Origin: an uncultured Microbacterium sp.
Lineage (GTDB): Bacteria; Actinomycetota; Actinomycetes; Actinomycetales; Microbacteriaceae
DNA length: 64,000 nt
Assembly: GCF_937927635.1 (NCBI RefSeq)
Contig: NZ_CALBRW010000016.1
Location: 62,001-126,000, forward strand
Reading direction: 5' to 3'
In this document: positions 57,620-64,000 of the stretch, one piece after another
Position numbering within the stretch: position 1 is the first letter of the stretch
How the letters are laid out: each line of letters starts with the position of its first letter
Made by a program: the position numbers and the translations under genes
Notes under the pieces: generated by a model
The model's database searches: none
What the model was told of the DNA's origin: nothing
What the model saw: the letters and a program-made list of their open reading frames with translations, nothing else

Positions 57620-57643
57620 GATTCTCCGAGTTCGAGAGCGTCC

Positions 57644-57659
57644 GTGTTGACGTTCACAC
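57644..57659. promoter_or_regulatory. LacI/GalR-type operator upstream of the GH35 gene
   Basis: GTGTTGACGTTCACAC has the GTGTnnACGTnnACAC dyad of LacI-family operators and lies 25 bases before the GH35 start. No cognate regulator gene adjoins it. Confidence 0.6.
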
Positions 57660-57704
57660 TACCCGGGATGGCCTGATCTGCGGCATCCGCTCTACAGTGG
57701 ACGG

Positions 57705-58370
57705 ATGCCGCAGATGACCGCCCCTGAAGCCCTCGCCGAGCTCGCAGCGCTGGAAGACCCCAAGGCCCGCGCCGTCAACGAGCGGCACGGCGACGCGCAC
57801 GGCGTGAACCTGTCGAAGATGCGCGGGCTGGCCAAGAACATCGGGCTCTCGACCGACCTGGCGCGGTCGCTGTGGGAGACGGACGACGTGGCCGGGCAGC
57901 TGCTGGCACTGCTGATCGCCAAGCCGCGCGAGCTGTCAGCCGACGAGATCGATCGGATGCTGCGCACCACCCGCAGCGCGAAGGCGCACGACTGGCTGGT
58001 CAACTACATGGCCAAGAAGTCGCCACTGGCCGAGTCGTTGCGCGAGCGCTGGATGGATGACGCGGATGCCGATGCCCGGGCCGCCGCATGGTCGCTGACC
58101 TCGGTGCGGGTGGCGAAGAAGCCGGACGGGCTGGACCTGGACGCGCTGTTGGATCGCATCGAGCGCGAGCTGAAGGATGCGCCGTCGCGCGAGCAGTGGG
58201 CCATGAACGAGACGCTCGCCACCGTCGGCATCCATCACCCGGCGCTGCGCGAGCGCGCCGTCGCGATCGGCGAGCGCCTGCAGGTGCTGGCCGACTACCC
58301 GACCCCGCCGAACTGCACTTCGCCGTTCGCGCCCACGTGGATCGCCGAGATGGTCCGCCGCCAGGGCTGA
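57705..58370 (+). CDS. DNA alkylation repair protein, AlkD-like HEAT-repeat
   Basis: A 221-residue all-helical protein of the DNA alkylation repair (AlkD/HEAT-like) family. It begins TAPEALAELAALEDPKARAVNERHGDAHGVNLSKMRGLAK, typical of this actinobacterial branch, followed by repeated helix pairs (RSLWETDDVAGQLLALLIAK, AHDWLVNYMAKKS, ARAAAWSLTSVRVAKK). AlkD glycosylases remove cationic alkylated bases; catalytic competence cannot be judged here. TACAGT (57693-57698) ends six bases before the ATG (leaderless). Confidence 0.75.
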   Translation: MPQMTAPEALAELAALEDPKARAVNERHGDAHGVNLSKMRGLAKNIGLSTDLARSLWETDDVAGQLLALLIAKPRELSADEIDRMLRTTRSAKAHDWLVNYMAKKSPLAESLRERWMDDADADARAAAWSLTSVRVAKKPDGLDLDALLDRIERELKDAPSREQWAMNETLATVGIHHPALRERAVAIGERLQVLADYPTPPNCTSPFAPTWIAEMVRRQG

Positions 58371-58400
58371 CGCATCACGCTCCGCTCCCCAACCACCCGC

Positions 58401-58503
58401 CCGCCGAAACCCCTCCTGCCCGCCGAAACCCCTCATGATTCGCGTCGCTGATGAGGGGTCTCGACACTGCTGAGGGGTCTCGACGCTGCTGAGGGGTCTC
58501 GAC
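58401..58503. repeat. Direct and inverted repeat cluster F
   Basis: Two copies of CCGCCGAAACCCCTC (from 58401 and 58420) are followed by the apex ATGATTCGCGTCGC. Three copies of TGAGGGGTCTCGAC then follow (58451, 58471 and 58490 regions), giving inverted arms around the apex. It lies between convergent genes and has an apex like copies A-E, but the arms have expanded by direct duplication. Confidence 0.7.
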
Positions 58504-58517
58504 GGAGTGGCGGACGC

Positions 58518-59642
58518 TCAGTGGTGGAACAGGCGCAGGCCCGTCTCGACACGTGTGATGCCGTGCTCGGATGCCGCGGCCGCGACCTCGTCGGAACGGG
58601 TCGAGCCGCCCGGCTCCACGATCGTGGACACCCCGAACTCGGCGGCGTGGTCGACGTTGTCGCGGAACGGCAGGAACCCGTCGGAGACCAGCGTCACGTC
58701 ATCCAGCTTCGCGGCCCACTCCTCGCGCCAGGCGGGGTCGGCATAGCGCGCGGCGGCCTCGTCGCCGAAGAGACCGGCGAACTCCACCTGCTGCGAGCGG
58801 GTCATCTCGGCGCCGGCGAAGCGGATCTGCCAGTTCAGCCGGTCCTGCCGCCGCATGCCGTCGGGCGTCGGCAGCTCGCGCACGAACGGATGCCGCCGCA
58901 GCCACCACACGCGTGCCTTGGCCCCCGCGAGACGCACGCAGTCCACGCGGTTCTGCTGGCCCGCGCCGATACCGACCGCGGCACCGTCGCGCACCAGCAC
59001 GACGGAGTTCGACTGCGTGTAGCGGGCGGTGGCCATGCCCAGCAGGGCGTCGCGGCGGTGCGCGTCGTCCAGGGCGCCGGCGGGGAGGGCTGCCGCCAGA
59101 TCTGCGGCATCCCGGTCCTGCTCGATGATCGCGCCCAGCACCTCTCGGCGCTCGCGCGCGGGCGGCTGCCAGTCGGAGCCCGCCTCGAACACCAGGAACC
59201 TGCCGCCCTTCTTGGCGCGCAGCACGTCGACCGCGCCCTCCTCGTACCCGGGAGCGATGACGGCGTCGCAGATCACGGTGCGCAGGAAGTCGGCGGTGGC
59301 GGCATCCACCGGACGTGACAGCGCCACCACGTCGCCGAACGACGACTTCGGATCGGCGTCGCGGGCGCGCACGTACGCGGAGATCAGGCTGTCGGCGGCG
59401 ACGCCGGGCGTGCGCCAGGTCTCGACGGCCACATCGTCGACGGCGCCGGCGAGCGCCGCGCCAGCCGGCGACACGTGCTTGAACGACGCCGCGGCGGGCA
59501 GTCCGCCTGCCTCGTCGGCCTCGCGCACCAGTGCGTACGCGTTCAGCGCGTCGAGGTAGTTGATCAGCGAAGGCTCACCGCCGAGAATGGCGGGGCCTCC
59601 CGTGACAGTGGCGGACTGGTGCGGATTCATCCCGTAGCGCAC
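58518..59642 (-). CDS. Stand-alone AICAR formyltransferase (PurH C-terminal domain type)
   Basis: A 374-residue AICAR transformylase lacking the IMP cyclohydrolase domain of full-length PurH (~520 residues). Motifs: RYGMNPHQSA at the start, FKHVSPAGAAL near residue 55 (the KHxNP-G loop, with Ser for Asn), SFGDVVALSRPVD, SDGFLPFRDNVD and EPGGSTRSDEV. It would transfer a formyl group from 10-formyl-THF to AICAR (ZMP). GTG 59642 is preferred because GGGAG lies five bases upstream; ATG 59654 is an alternative without a good ribosome site. The ZTP riboswitch directly upstream supports the role. Confidence 0.88.
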   Translation of the reverse strand: MRYGMNPHQSATVTGGPAILGGEPSLINYLDALNAYALVREADEAGGLPAAASFKHVSPAGAALAGAVDDVAVETWRTPGVAADSLISAYVRARDADPKSSFGDVVALSRPVDAATADFLRTVICDAVIAPGYEEGAVDVLRAKKGGRFLVFEAGSDWQPPARERREVLGAIIEQDRDAADLAAALPAGALDDAHRRDALLGMATARYTQSNSVVLVRDGAAVGIGAGQQNRVDCVRLAGAKARVWWLRRHPFVRELPTPDGMRRQDRLNWQIRFAGAEMTRSQQVEFAGLFGDEAAARYADPAWREEWAAKLDDVTLVSDGFLPFRDNVDHAAEFGVSTIVEPGGSTRSDEVAAAASEHGITRVETGLRLFHH

Positions 59643-59664
59643 GGGCACTCCCATCTGTGATGGG

Positions 59665-59728
59665 CACCCAGGCGGTCGATGCCGTTGCGTTGCTCCCCGC
59701 CGGTCACCCGGCCACGCCAGTCGCAGCC
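59665..59728 (-). ncRNA. ZTP (pfl) riboswitch
   Basis: Read on the minus strand, the sequence contains GCGACTGGCG, a CCGG-GTGA-CCGG hairpin, CGGGGAGC, a TGCG/CGCA closing stem, and after a short linker CCGCCTGGGTG. These are the conserved parts of the pfl motif that binds ZTP/ZMP. Downstream, CCCAT and ATGGG can pair around CACAG immediately before the GGGAG ribosome site, so control is probably at translation. ZMP is the substrate of the encoded enzyme, giving substrate induction. Confidence 0.92.
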
Positions 59729-59746
59729 TCCAGGATACCGTGGAGG
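59727..59746 (-). terminator. Short hairpin between the siderophore operon and the riboswitch
   Basis: CCTCCA and TGGAGG pair around eight bases, nine nucleotides past the SIP stop. The loop includes TATCCT on the minus strand, a possible -10 whose start site would fall at the beginning of the riboswitch. Confidence 0.4.
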
Positions 59747-59754
59747 CCCAGGTC

Positions 59755-60696
59755 TCAGCCGCGCATGGCGACGCCGCGACGCCAGTAGCCCATGAACGCC
59801 ACTTGCGTGCGGTCGATGCCCATCCCCTTCACCAGGTGCCTGCGCAGCGTGGTGACGACCCCGCTCTCACCGGCGATCCAGAAGTAGCGGTCGTCGTGGG
59901 CGCCGGCGGATGCCAGCTCCTCACCGAGGCCCGAGTACACCGGTGTCTCCCACACGAGGTCCTCGCCCTCGGCATCCTGCACGACGATCTCACCGGCTGA
60001 ACCCGAACCCAGCTGATCAAGCACCGTGGGGATCAGCCGCAGGCCGTGCGCGGCGTCGCCGCGGGGCAGCCAGTGCACGTCCACACCCGCAGGCGTGTCG
60101 ATCGGGAGGACGTCGTCACCGGACGGCACCTCGATGAACGCGACCCCTCGCAGCGACCGCGGCGCGTCCTCGAGGATGCGCGCGATGGCGGGCGCGGCCG
60201 TCTCGTCGCCGACCAGGCAGACGCGGGATGCCGTACCCGGCGCGTACTCGATGCCGCCGCGCTCAGGACGGCCGCGGCGCGGACCCACCAGCAGCACGGC
60301 ATCCCCCGGCTCGGCGCGACTGGCCCACAGCGAGGCGGGGCCGGTGAGCCCCGGCGCCAGGTGCAGCACGAAGTCCACGACGACCTCCGTGCCCGAGGCA
60401 TCCGCCCTCAACTCGCGGATGGAGTAGGTGCGCATCGAGCCGCGCTCTTCCTCGGGGAAGGCGAGATACGCGCTCCACCAGTCGTCGGCGCCCCGATCGA
60501 TGGCGGGAAGGATGCCGGATGCCGGAGGGAAGACGATCTTGATGCGGGTGTCGAGCACGTCTCCGGGCGTGCCGAAGTCGTCGAGCTCGACGCCGCCGAA
60601 CGTGACGCGCACGAAGCTCGGCGAGATGCGCTCGACGCGCCGCACCTCGGCGAGCGCGAGCACGAACGGGGACTTCTCACGAGTGTCAGCGGACAT
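59755..60696 (-). CDS. Siderophore-interacting protein (FAD-dependent ferric reductase)
   Basis: A 313-residue SIP-family flavoprotein. The FAD-binding domain includes RISPSFVRVTFGG and RTYSIREL (RxYS/T motif) near residue 90; the C-terminal NAD(P)H-binding domain has CLVGDETAAPAIARIL and YFWIAGE near residue 270. It releases iron from imported ferric siderophores by reduction in the cytoplasm. The ATG overlaps the end of the ATPase gene by 11 bp, so it is part of the siderophore uptake operon. Confidence 0.95.
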   Translation of the reverse strand: MSADTREKSPFVLALAEVRRVERISPSFVRVTFGGVELDDFGTPGDVLDTRIKIVFPPASGILPAIDRGADDWWSAYLAFPEEERGSMRTYSIRELRADASGTEVVVDFVLHLAPGLTGPASLWASRAEPGDAVLLVGPRRGRPERGGIEYAPGTASRVCLVGDETAAPAIARILEDAPRSLRGVAFIEVPSGDDVLPIDTPAGVDVHWLPRGDAAHGLRLIPTVLDQLGSGSAGEIVVQDAEGEDLVWETPVYSGLGEELASAGAHDDRYFWIAGESGVVTTLRRHLVKGMGIDRTQVAFMGYWRRGVAMRG

Positions 60697-61486
60697 GATG
60701 CCTTCCCATCGGTGTGACCATCGGCTTGCCGGTGGCGGGGTCGTCGGTGACCAGGCTCCTCAGCCCGAACACCTGCTGCACCAGCTCGCTGGTGAGGATC
60801 TGATCGGGGGTGCCGACGGCGTGCACGCGGCCGTCCCTCATGGCGACCAGCTCGTGCGCGTACCGCGCGGCGAGGTTCAGGTCGTGCAGCACCATCACGA
60901 TGGTCGTGCCGCGCTCCAGGCTCAGGTCGGTGATCAGATCGAGCACCTCCACCTGGTGCGCCACGTCGAGGAACGTGGTCGGCTCGTCCAGCAGCAGGAT
61001 GTCGGTCTCCTGAGCGAGCGCCATGGCGATCCAGACGCGCTGCCGCTGCCCGCCGGACAGCTCGTCCACGCTGCGATCGGCGAGGTCCGCGATGCCGGTG
61101 GCCTCCAGAGCGTCAGCCACCACCTCGTAGTCGCGGGTGCTCCAGCGCGCCAGCGCCTTCTGATGCGGATGCCGGCCGCGGCCCACCAGATCGGCCACCG
61201 CGATGCCCTCCGGCGCGATCGGCGACTGCGGCAGCAGCCCCAGCACGCGGGCCACCTCGCGGGTGGGGAGCGAGTGGATGGACCGGCCGTCCAGCAGCAC
61301 CTCGCCGGACTCCGGCTTCAGCAGACGGGCGAGCGCCCGCAGCAGCGTGGACTTGCCGCAGCCGTTGGCACCCACCAGGCACGTGATCCGCCCCCGGGCG
61401 ATGGTGAGGTCCAGCCCTTCCACGACCACGCGGTCGCCGTAGCCGAGGGTGACGCCCGACGCTTCGAGCTGGTGACTGGCGGTCAC
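60686..61486 (-). CDS. Iron-siderophore ABC transporter ATP-binding protein, FecE-like
   Basis: A 266-residue ATPase: Walker A GANGCGKST near residue 40, Q-loop LLPQSPIAPEG, signature LSGGQRQR, Walker B ILLLDEPTTFLD and H-loop VLHD. The start is GTG, overlapping the upstream permease stop (GTGA). It energises siderophore uptake. Confidence 0.96.
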   Translation of the reverse strand: MTASHQLEASGVTLGYGDRVVVEGLDLTIARGRITCLVGANGCGKSTLLRALARLLKPESGEVLLDGRSIHSLPTREVARVLGLLPQSPIAPEGIAVADLVGRGRHPHQKALARWSTRDYEVVADALEATGIADLADRSVDELSGGQRQRVWIAMALAQETDILLLDEPTTFLDVAHQVEVLDLITDLSLERGTTIVMVLHDLNLAARYAHELVAMRDGRVHAVGTPDQILTSELVQQVFGLRSLVTDDPATGKPMVTPMGRHHVR

Positions 61487-62541
61487 AGTGATGCTCCCTG
61501 ACGGTTGATGCGGATGAGCAGGTAGATGAGGTACGGCGCACCCAGCACGCCGGTGATGACGCCCACCGGGTAGCGCGCGCCGAGGGCGAACTGGCCGACC
61601 AGGTCGCCGGCGAGCACCAGCACCGCGCCCACCAGCGCGCTCGGCACCAGCAGGTTCGCGCCGGGGCCCGTGAGGCGTGCGGCGATGGGTCCGGCCATGA
61701 AGGCCACGAAGGCGATGGGTCCGGTGGCCGCGGTCGCGAAAGCCAGCAGCAGAACGGCGCCGACGATGAACAGCATCCGCACCGCTCCCACTCGCACTCC
61801 GAGTGCGGCGGCGGAATCGTCGCCGAGGCGCAGCATGCTCAGCGACCGGGACTGCGCGAGCAGCACCGGCAGCGCGACGAGCATGGCGATCGCGAGCGGC
61901 AGCACGCGCTCCCAGGAGGCATTGTTGAGGCTGCCCGTCAGCCATTGCATGGCCGTCTGGATGTCCCACTGCGCGGCACGCGAGAGCACGTACGAGACCA
62001 CGCTCTGCAGCATCGCGGCCACGCCGATGCCGATCAGGATCAGCCTGGTGCCGGCGAATCCGCCGCGGTTGGCGAGCAGGTAGATGATCAGCGCCGTCGT
62101 GAGCGCTCCGACAAGGGAGAGGATGCCCACCACCGGGCCGGTCGCCGACAGCACGACGATGCCGAAGACCGCCGCCGCGCTCGCACCCTCGGAGATGCCG
62201 ATGATGTCGGGGGATGCCAGCGGGTTGCGCAGCATGGTCTGGAAGGTGACGCCCGCGATGCCGAACGCGCTCCCGGCCAGCACGGCCAGCACGGTGCGGG
62301 GCAGACGCAGTTCTCCGACGGTGAAGGAGGCGCCAGGAACCTGCCGGCCCAGGATCACCTGCAGCACTTCACCGGGCCCGTAGAACGTGTTGCCGACCAT
62401 GAGTGCGATGGACGCCAGCGCGAGCACCAGCGCGCCCAGCACGATGCTCGCCGTGGCGTGACGGCGGTGCCGACGGCGCCGCCCGGCGATGATGACGGCG
62501 GCGGCGCGGGGGCGCTGAGCCGGTCGAAGCGTCGCGCTCAC
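61483..62541 (-). CDS. Iron-siderophore ABC transporter permease, FecD-like
   Basis: A 352-residue FecCD permease with about ten helices. Typical segments are RLPRTVLAVLAGSAFGIAGVTFQTMLRNPLASPDIIGIS near residue 80 and a C-terminal GVITGVLGAPYLIYLLIR. The start is GTG at 62541, overlapping the upstream permease by 4 bp. Codons 4-10 (LRPAQRP) are written by a copy of the GCTTCGAC-GGCTCAG repeat (62513-62531). Confidence 0.95.
   Translation of the reverse strand: MSATLRPAQRPRAAAVIIAGRRRRHRRHATASIVLGALVLALASIALMVGNTFYGPGEVLQVILGRQVPGASFTVGELRLPRTVLAVLAGSAFGIAGVTFQTMLRNPLASPDIIGISEGASAAAVFGIVVLSATGPVVGILSLVGALTTALIIYLLANRGGFAGTRLILIGIGVAAMLQSVVSYVLSRAAQWDIQTAMQWLTGSLNNASWERVLPLAIAMLVALPVLLAQSRSLSMLRLGDDSAAALGVRVGAVRMLFIVGAVLLLAFATAATGPIAFVAFMAGPIAARLTGPGANLLVPSALVGAVLVLAGDLVGQFALGARYPVGVITGVLGAPYLIYLLIRINRQGASL
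62513..62531. repeat. Dispersed repeat copy at the 5' end of the FecD-like gene
   Basis: CGCTGAGCCGGTCGAAGCG, the reverse complement of the 7488-7505 segment with one base changed. It is translated as part of the non-conserved N-terminus. Confidence 0.5.
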
Positions 62542-63578
62542 AGCTCCCGCACCTTCTGCCTGCGCACGATCCAGATGAAGAACGGCGCGCCGATCACCGC
62601 GGTGACGATGCCCACCTGCAGCTCCTCCTCGGCGGCCACCACGCGGCCCACCACGTCGGCGGCCAGCAGCAGCACAGCGCCGGTCATGGCCGACAGCGGC
62701 AGCAGCCACCGGTGGTCGGTGCCCACCAGCATCCGGCACAGATGCGGGATGACGAGCCCGACGAACCCGATCGGACCGGCGATGGCGGTGGCGGCGCCCG
62801 CCAGCAGCACGGCGCCGAGGGCTGAGATCAACCGGGTGCGGAACACGTTCTCGCCCAGCCCCGCGGCCAGCTCGTCACCGAGGGCGAGCGAGTTCATGCC
62901 ACGCGCACAGGCCAGCAGCAGCAGCGCGCCGATGCCGAGCACGGGGGCCAGCACGCCGATCTTGGCCCAGTCGGCACCGCCGACGCCGCCGATCTGCCAG
63001 GCCTGCCACGCCTGCAGCAGATCCACGCGGGGAAGCATGACGGCGCTGATCAGCGAGACGAAGGCCGCCGAGGTCGCGGCCCCCGCGAGCGTGAGCTTGA
63101 GCGGCGTCGCACCACCGCGGCCCAGCGACCCGACGGCGTAGACGAAGACCGCGGCGATGGCCGCGCCGACGACGGCCATGGCGATCTGCCCCCACGCCCC
63201 GGTGAGGCCGAAGAACGCCAGTCCCGTGACGACCGCCAGCGAAGCGCCGCCGGTCACGCCGAGGATGCCCGGGTCGGCGATGGGATTGCGGGTGACGGCC
63301 TGCATGGCGGTGCCGGACATCGCCAGCGCCGCTCCGACGAGGATGGCCAGCACCGTGCGCGGCACGCGCTTGAGCACCGCGGCCTGCGCGAGCGTCGCGT
63401 CGTGCCCGGTGATGCCGGCGAGGATGTCGTCAGGGCTGACCGTGCGCATGCCGAACGACACCGAGACGACGGCGAGCGCGACGAGCGCCGCGCACCCCGC
63501 GAGAACCCACAGGACGCGCACCGGGATCGGACGCCGCGCGACGGCGGCATCCGATCCGATCGATGCGGCGACGCTCAC
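62538..63578 (-). CDS. Iron-siderophore ABC transporter permease, FecC-like
   Basis: A 346-residue FecCD permease with about ten helices: LKRVPRTVLAILVGAALAMSGTAMQAVTRNPIADPGILG near residue 70, GPIGFVGLVIPHLCRMLVGTDHR near residue 265, and VGIVTAVIGAPFFIWIVRR at the end. The start is GTG at 63578, overlapping the SBP stop by 4 bp. It forms the membrane channel with the FecD-like protein. Confidence 0.95.
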   Translation of the reverse strand: MSVAASIGSDAAVARRPIPVRVLWVLAGCAALVALAVVSVSFGMRTVSPDDILAGITGHDATLAQAAVLKRVPRTVLAILVGAALAMSGTAMQAVTRNPIADPGILGVTGGASLAVVTGLAFFGLTGAWGQIAMAVVGAAIAAVFVYAVGSLGRGGATPLKLTLAGAATSAAFVSLISAVMLPRVDLLQAWQAWQIGGVGGADWAKIGVLAPVLGIGALLLLACARGMNSLALGDELAAGLGENVFRTRLISALGAVLLAGAATAIAGPIGFVGLVIPHLCRMLVGTDHRWLLPLSAMTGAVLLLAADVVGRVVAAEEELQVGIVTAVIGAPFFIWIVRRQKVREL

Positions 63579-64000
63579 TTCTCGAGCGGCGCGGCCAGCA
63601 GGGCGAAGTACCTGTCGAGGCCCCACGGGATCGACAGCGGGGACGGGTTGGCGGATGCCGCCAGCGGGGTGGCGTTGGGCAGGATCGCGACGTGGCCCGC
63701 GGCGATGGCGGGGATCTTCGACAGCAGCGGGTCGGCCTGCAGCGTCGCCAGCGTGGTGTCATCGCCGTAGGCGACGAACAGGTCGACGTCGTTCAGCTCA
63801 TCGGCCTTCTCTGCGCTGACGGTGAGGTAGAACTCCTTGCTGTCGGCGTGCTTCTGCACGATCTCGGGCATCGGGAGACCGGCCTGCTGCAGGAAGCCGG
63901 GCCGGGTGTCGGCCGCGGTGTAGTAGCCGATCTGGCTGAGGTCGCTGGGGTCGAGAGAGGCGAACAGCACCTTCTTGTCCTTCAGGATGCTGTGCGCGTC
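63575..64000 (-). CDS. Iron-siderophore ABC transporter substrate-binding protein, partial
   Basis: The C-terminal 141 residues of a family 2 periplasmic binding protein run off the window edge. Visible segments are ILKDKKVLFASLDPSDLSQIG, GLPMPEIVQKHADSKEFY, the DVDLFVAYGDDTTLATLQAD strand-helix, and SIPWGLDRYFALLAAPLEK at the end, typical of ferric-siderophore binding proteins. It overlaps the permease start by 4 bp and heads the visible part of the operon. Signal peptide and any iron-responsive promoter lie outside the window. Confidence 0.93.
   Translation of the reverse strand, partial: DAHSILKDKKVLFASLDPSDLSQIGYYTAADTRPGFLQQAGLPMPEIVQKHADSKEFYLTVSAEKADELNDVDLFVAYGDDTTLATLQADPLLSKIPAIAAGHVAILPNATPLAASANPSPLSIPWGLDRYFALLAAPLEK

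Overview
The window reads as chromosome of a high-GC actinobacterium, most likely Microbacteriaceae and close to Microbacterium. Reasons: very high GC; dense gene packing with ATGA/GTGA stop-start overlaps; frequent GTG starts; many promoters whose -10 box ends about 6 nt before the start codon (leaderless mRNAs); and the heptamer GGATGCC/GGCATCC repeated throughout coding DNA. There is no phage, plasmid, CRISPR, rRNA or tRNA gene. Most of the content is carbohydrate, amino-acid, metal and purine metabolism.

Layout. 1-4.8 kb: a 5-oxoproline operon (NRAMP-like transporter, pxpA, ycsI-like hydro-lyase, fused pxpB-pxpC, cut by the window edge) with a divergent GntR regulator. 4.8-6.5 kb: an orphan AAA/DUF4143 ATPase and a decayed LuxR-type fragment. 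6.5-9 kb: a LacI regulator and GH1 beta-glucosidase with a CelR-type operator. 9-12.2 kb: apt, a MerR-type regulator, purS-purQ and a DUF1761 membrane protein. 12.3-20.2 kb: a leftward operon joining a GH42 beta-galactosidase to gcvPA-gcvPB, an AcoX/NAD-kinase-like protein and an SDR, with a divergent GntR. 20.3-23.5 kb: a sugar ABC importer. 23.7-28.8 kb: an amidohydrolase / polar amino-acid ABC importer / SDR operon. 28.9-32.7 kb: a 2-hydroxyacid dehydrogenase, a GH13 alpha-glucosidase and its LacI regulator. 32.7-41.3 kb: an oligosaccharide-type Dpp/Opp ABC importer operon ending in a GH3 glycosidase, with a divergent TetR. 41.4-45.8 kb: an MFS remnant, cold-shock protein, M20 amidohydrolase, a second DUF4143 ATPase and a small alarmone synthetase. 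45.9-48.7 kb: a KimA-like transporter and a GNAT. 48.8-53.8 kb: copper export (CopB-type ATPase, CopA, CopZ) with three CsoR-like operators. 53.9-57.6 kb: a divergent GGDEF/EAL pair and a GH35 beta-galactosidase. 57.7-59.7 kb: an AlkD-like protein and a stand-alone AICAR formyltransferase behind a ZTP riboswitch. 59.8 kb to the end: a siderophore uptake operon, cut by the window edge.

The least ordinary signal is a class of 65-100 bp palindromic elements. Four related copies, plus others with different arms but often a similar TTCGCG-type apex, lie mostly at gene 3' ends between convergent genes. Similar-sized palindromes sit in frame inside protein genes: the PxpB-PxpC linker, twice in the AcoX-like kinase, and in the same nucleotide-binding-domain loop of both copper ATPases. 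A dispersed repeat of another family also sits in the GH35 enzyme. This resembles the coding palindromic elements known from Rickettsia. Other notable points are the ZTP riboswitch, the set of leaderless promoters, a 4 x 22-bp tandem array in front of one DUF4143 gene, and the coupling of GH42 to the glycine decarboxylase P-protein.
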